Assembly: GCA_963971535.1 (NCBI GenBank)
Contig: OZ020593.1
Span: forward strand, 13,203,689 to 13,267,688
Direction of reading: 5' to 3'
Source of the DNA: Notolepis coatsorum
Taxonomy: Eukaryota; Chordata; Actinopteri; Aulopiformes; Paralepididae
Length of the DNA: 64,000 bases
In this document: one piece after another, positions 39,401 to 45,400 of the stretch
Layout of the letters: each line of letters begins with the position of its first letter
Numbering within the stretch: position 1 is the stretch's first letter
Notes under the pieces: model-generated
The model's input: the letters and a program-made list of their open reading frames with translations, nothing else
What the model was told of the DNA's origin: nothing
Databases searched by the model: none
Made by a program: the position numbers and the translations under genes

Positions 39401-42400
39401 TTTTTTTTTTTTTTTTTAAATCATCTCGCGGCCCTCCCGTGGCTGCTCGCGGCCCACCTTTGGGTCGCGACCCCGACTTTGGGAACCACTGAGCTAGATG
39501 ACAAAATGTAAATGTAGATTAGATTAAAATGTATTGTCATTATACAGCACAAGAAAATATGTTCGGCATCCAACCAGAGTACAAATGTAACAATAAAGTG
39601 CAGTAAATGGTATAATGGCTGCATTTATATAGGGCTTTTATTCAAAGCGCTTTACAATTTTTTGTTCCTCACATTTTACCCATTCACTCACACATTCAAA
39701 CACCGACGGCGGAGGCAACCATGCAAGGTGCCAACCTGCTCATCGGGAGCAGTTAGGGGTTAGGTGTCTTGCTCAAGGGCACTTCGACACGCTGCCCGGG
39801 AGGAGCGGGAATAGAACCGGGAACTTCCGGATTACCAGACGACTGCTCTACCACCCTAGCCACTGTCGCCCCATTTAATAGTAATATACAATGTACAGGA
39901 GATTAAACTGGGTATAAAATATATAAATTAATAGTAGTATTAGTAATGGTGCTAATTAGATCTATGTACAGTACAGAGTTGTAATATTAATATGTACAGT
40001 GATACAGGTATAAAGACACTAATCATACTGGCCAGCAGCATAACTAATAAGAGTAGGTAATGGGTATGTAGATATATAGATATAATATCTACAGATATGT
40101 AAAAATGATTATATGCACATTGCAGGTATGTACAGACAGATGTGGATAGATAGATATATATCTACAGTAAGAATAAATATATATATACAGAATTATTATA
40201 CATGCTATCATGCAGAGTTGTGGTATTGGCAGTCTCCATGGCACTGACCGATCTTCAAGTCACACCAGTGTGCAACAGCACCACTGAACCACTGACACAG
40301 CATAGAATATAAGATACATTTGTAAGCGTTTATTTTTTATAATTTGAAATGAAAATGTTTTTTCCCTCACTTCTTCCTCAATCATTATAATTATGTTTCC
40401 TGGTGGTGCCCCAGGGGACCGTCTACATGGCTTATGCACGATACATTTTATACTTTATATTTTATACTTTTTATACTTTATCTATTTTTATCTAGCAACA
40501 CTCTCAGGAGCAAAACAGAAAAAAGCATTTCATATAAAAGTATTCTGTATTGTTGTATGGCAACTAATAAAGAAACTTGAACTTGAACTACAGGCCCTCT
40601 ATCTGTAATAATGATAGCCCAGGAATGCAGTCAGTCTGACATCTTAGACGGGCATTATCACAGTATCGCTGCGGTTGTTTGACACAGGCATCTGATGACA
40701 CGGATGAGAAAATGTACCTGATAATCGAGAGCAGGAAATACCCATAGAAAAATCCATGGGTTACGTTCACACTGTAGATCAAAGTGGCTACAAAATCAGA
40801 TATTTTTTGCTCATAATGTGACTCAGATCGGACTTTTTCAGTGAACGGCACAAACCACATGGAATCTGATCTGTTCCATTCTGATTTGGGGCCACTTTCA
40901 TAATTGATGTGGTTCCTAAATCAGATACAGGTCAGATTTTTTGCAATGTGACCTCAGTTTGAACAGTCATGTGACTTTCATACAAGATACAAGATACATA
41001 CACACACAAGATACCTTTATTGCCACACAACCAGGTTGGTGGTATTTGTGATCTGTACAGAGTGTATTATGAAGTGTGTCTGTACATTTTGTATATTGTA
41101 TTTGTATATTTTATTAATAATGTTGTATTTTACTTTTTAATTCTATTTTTAGCAATATACTGTAGGCTGATGGTAATATGTGTAATACATGTTTATGTAA
41201 ATACCATGTTCTGCTGAGACCAAGGACCACAATGGAAATAAGTATGTGACTTTTTTGTGCTATCCTTGATAATTTTAGGATGCATGACTTGTTGTAACAT
41301 GTAATGTATTTTAATAATTGTCAAATAAACTAAACTAAAATAAAATTAAGCTCTACAGTACATAAAACTGGAACATAGATACATTTACCCCCCCCCCCCC
41401 CCTTCCCAGCAATGGATACATAATACAGCACAACATGACACAATAAATACATAAATACAGCACAGCACGACACAGCACAACATAACACATGGAAGAGTCT
41501 AGTCCATCAGGTCACAAGCTTGGTTAGTGTAAGGGGGAGAGGGGGGGGCCAAGGGAGTTCAGGGTCCGAATGGCGGTTGGGAAGAAGCTGTCCTTGAAGC
41601 GGGTGGTTTTTGAGAGGATGAACTTGAAGCGCCTACCTGAGGGCAGGGGCTGAAACAGGGGGTGTGCTGGGTGTGAGGGGTCCTTAGCAATTTTTCTGCC
41701 GCGGGTGGTTGTGCGGGAGGTAAAGATGGAGTCCAGGGAGGGAAGGTCACGCCCTATAATTTTGGAGGCCTTGTTTATGATGCGCTGAAGTTTTTGAATC
41801 GAGTGTTTTTGTGCAGAACCGTACCAGACTATGATTGATGAGGTGAGTATGCAACAGCAAACCCAGCTGGAAAACCTTGTGTGCATAATGAACTAGGGTT
41901 TCTTGATCCGATTTCAAAGACGTTTTGGACATAAAATTGTCTATTCGATTTCCCAGTTGAAACTGGGACTTTCAACCTCCACTGTTGTTGGAGCTGCATG
42001 GGAACAAAAGACATGGCTGCCTGCTACCTAATCATGTTGGCGACACATTTGACACCAATTTACACGCAGAAATTGTTTCACTATGTAAAATAGTATGTAT
42101 AATTTCAATTAAATTGGTGCTAACGGCAATCGTTTCTTGTGTAAACATGTCAGTATGGCAGCAGCACGAGCAGAGGATGTTGCGGGGTTAAACCGAGCAT
42201 AGACCAGGACACTTAAAAAAACATGCTGGAGGAAGTTATGTGAACGCTTCATGCAGGTCAATGTGACCTGATAAACCTCTCACATGGAATGCCCTCCGAC
42301 TGACGCTGAAGCTTCTTCCTTCTCTTGATGCGTTTAAAAGCGTGATCTCCGACCACCGTGTGTCGACTTGTAAACGTCTTAGCTGATCTTTTATTGTTTA

Positions 42401-45400
42401 TTCTTACTTGTTCTGTGTTCACTGTGTCCTTTATGAAAAGGTTGGGTGGCCTTCTCTGGTTGAAAGGTATTCGTTTATTTTTAAAGCCCTTATTGGTAAA
42501 CTTCCCCTTTACATCACATCACTGTTGGAATGTTATCTTGGAACCTATTCTACACATTCAAATTACTTGTTGCTTGTTAGGGTTCCTCCAAAAACTGCTT
42601 TGATGCTTCCAACACCTGGAATGCCCTCCTAACGGAGTTGGAAATGTTTGTTAAACTCGCTCATGAATACTCGTAAAACCCTTTGACCAGAGCAAGTGTG
42701 TTAATTTGACCTGGTTTGATTGGTAGCACTGTAGGGTTTCATGCCGGCGATCACAGGAATCACAGTTTGAAATCGGATCAAGAAACCCTAGTAGTTCATT
42801 ATGCACACAAGGTTTTCCAGCTGGGTTTGCTGTTGCGATGAGTGAAGTGAGTTTTAGGGGGATTGAAGTATTTTGATTGATGCTACAGTCTGCCCCACCA
42901 AAAAACAGCAACGGTTTTACGCTGTTAGTACTTTGGATCACCTTTCCATCTCTGTGTAAGCTAATTGCTCGCTTTTTGGGTGACGTAGTTGCCTTCCTGC
43001 CAGATTCTGCCTCACCTCTGGCTAGAAGCACAGTATCTGGCAGGAAGCTGTCGTCACCCAGAAGCTAACAATTAAAAGTGTAAAGCCTTTTTTTAATCAT
43101 TTTCTTTTAGGATGAGATTGTACAAGGAAGGAGCATAGGGAAGAGTTGAAGGATGAGATTCTGTAAATGATGTGGAATAATTTGACCACATATTATTCAC
43201 GGAGGCGGACAACAGTCTTTGATTAAGGATAGAGTTTACTGACATGTTGCAACATGGAGAGACCTGGGTTACAGCAATGAGCCTACAGCCTAGATCTCTA
43301 AAGAGGGGTGAGCGAGCACAGTAGCCTATTTATACAAGTGAGTAAATAAAACAAGTGGAGCATTGACGCACATAATAAGAATTACAGATATATCTGGAAT
43401 TATAGATAAGATGTACCGAGATATCTGGGTGATGACGTAGACGGCTGTGTCTGTGTGTCTGTGCATAATGTGCGTACAGGCCGATTAGAGATTAGAGAGC
43501 GAGAGGGAGGTAGTGTGTGTAGATACTAGATGGTAAATGGTTGCATTTATATAGCAGCTTTTATCCAAAGCGCTTTACAATTTGTTCCTCACATTTTACC
43601 CGTTCATTCACACATTCACACACCGACTGCGAAGGCAACCGTGCAAGGTGCCAACCTGCTCATCGGAGCAGTTAGGGGTGTCTTGCTCAAGGATGTGTAC
43701 GTGTGTGATAGTAAGAGAGACGGAAAGATAGTGTGTTTGTGCCGATGNNNNNNNNNNNNNNNNNNNNNNNNNNNNNNNNNNNNNNNNNNNNNNNNNNNNN
43801 NNNNNNNNNNNNNNNNNNNNNNNNNNNNNNNNNNNNNNNNNNNNNNNNNNNNNNNNNNNNNNNNNNNNNNNNNNNNNNNNNNNNNNNNNNNNNNNNNNNN
43901 NNNNNNNNNNNNNNNNNNNNNNNNNNNNNNNNNNNNNNNNNNNNNNNGAGAAGAGAGAGAGAGAGAGAGAGGAGAGGAGAGGAGAGAGGGAGAGGAGAGA
44001 GAGAGAAAATCCAGTAAGCATTTCCTCAGAAGAGACAGAGCATAGAGAACATTGTGTAGCGTCAATTAAAATTGTTCAATAGAGACACAATTGTCTCAGT
44101 TTTCATTTAATAAAATTTCAAACCTTTATTTCAACTCGTAAGACACCGAGGGTTACCCTCATTTACGGTGATGACGAGCCTCCAAAACCAGACACAGTTT
44201 ATCAGTAAATTCATACATATAGGCACAATAAATAAGAATAAACAACATTTGCTTAAAACTAGTTGACAATGTTCTCTCTCCTGATTGGATAAAGTGGGAA
44301 CGGGGATACCAGGACATGTATTTTGTGTTTACAGCAGAGCGGAGGGACTAGGAGACCCATGTTACTGACAAAACACTATATAGGGGCGACAGTGGGTCGG
44401 GAGGTAGTGTAGTCGTCTGGTAATCCGAAGGTTCCCAGTTCGATTCCCACTCCTCCTGGGCAGCATGTCAAAGTGTCCTTGAGCAAGGCACTTATGCTCC
44501 GATGAGCAGGTCGGCACCTTGCATGGTTGCCTCCTCCGTCGGTGTGTGAGTGAATGGGTATAAATGTGAGGAACAAATTGCAAATCTCTTTGGATAAAAG
44601 CGCTATATAAATGCACCATTTACCATTTTTATTTATCAGTGATGGCTGTCGCAATCTAGAGCTATTATATAAAAATAATTGTACATATACATACATATAC
44701 ATATGATATTACGCCCTCTGTTATCACGGTCTTGGATTTAAAAATACATGTGATAATGTTAGATACAAAGCACCACGTAGACTGGTCACTAAATCACACA
44801 TTCATTCCTTCCTCAGTCATGGTTAGCCCGTATAGCAGAGGCTTGCTGGCATGTAACTTTTTGCAAAACCAGTTCAATAGCATCCTTGTTCTTGTGTAAT
44901 ACGCATAGGCTTACTGAGAAATCTTAACCCCATCCGCATGCCAAGTTCCTGTCCGTCTTTTCTGCGCAGCTAGCCTGCCGCCTCTGAGCACTTTGAAAAC
45001 TTCCCAGCGCCCTTCCTGCACTTATCTGCCCGAAAAGAAAAGAAAACGACTAACCTTTGTACTAGGGATGCTCGATATTAGCTTTTTTACCGATACCGAT
45101 ATACAGATATTGTCCAACTCTTAATTTCCGATACCGATATCAACCGATACCGATATATGCAGGGTTCCCCCCCCCCCCCCCCCCAAATATTTTTTTTTAT
45201 AATTTCAGGTAATTAACATTACATATCTCTTGTTGTGGAATTAACACAACATTATGCATACTTTTGACAATAAATAAAATCTGAATTTGTTCTTACTTGC
45301 TTACCTGGGTAAATAAAGGTTATAGAAATGTTAAAAAAAAAAAAAAAAAACGTATATATATATTATTTTTTCTTTTTTTTCTTTAAACCAATACCGATAT

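Noticed and set aside
43530..44065. Open frames across the N block
   Set aside because: They exist only because N is not read as a stop.
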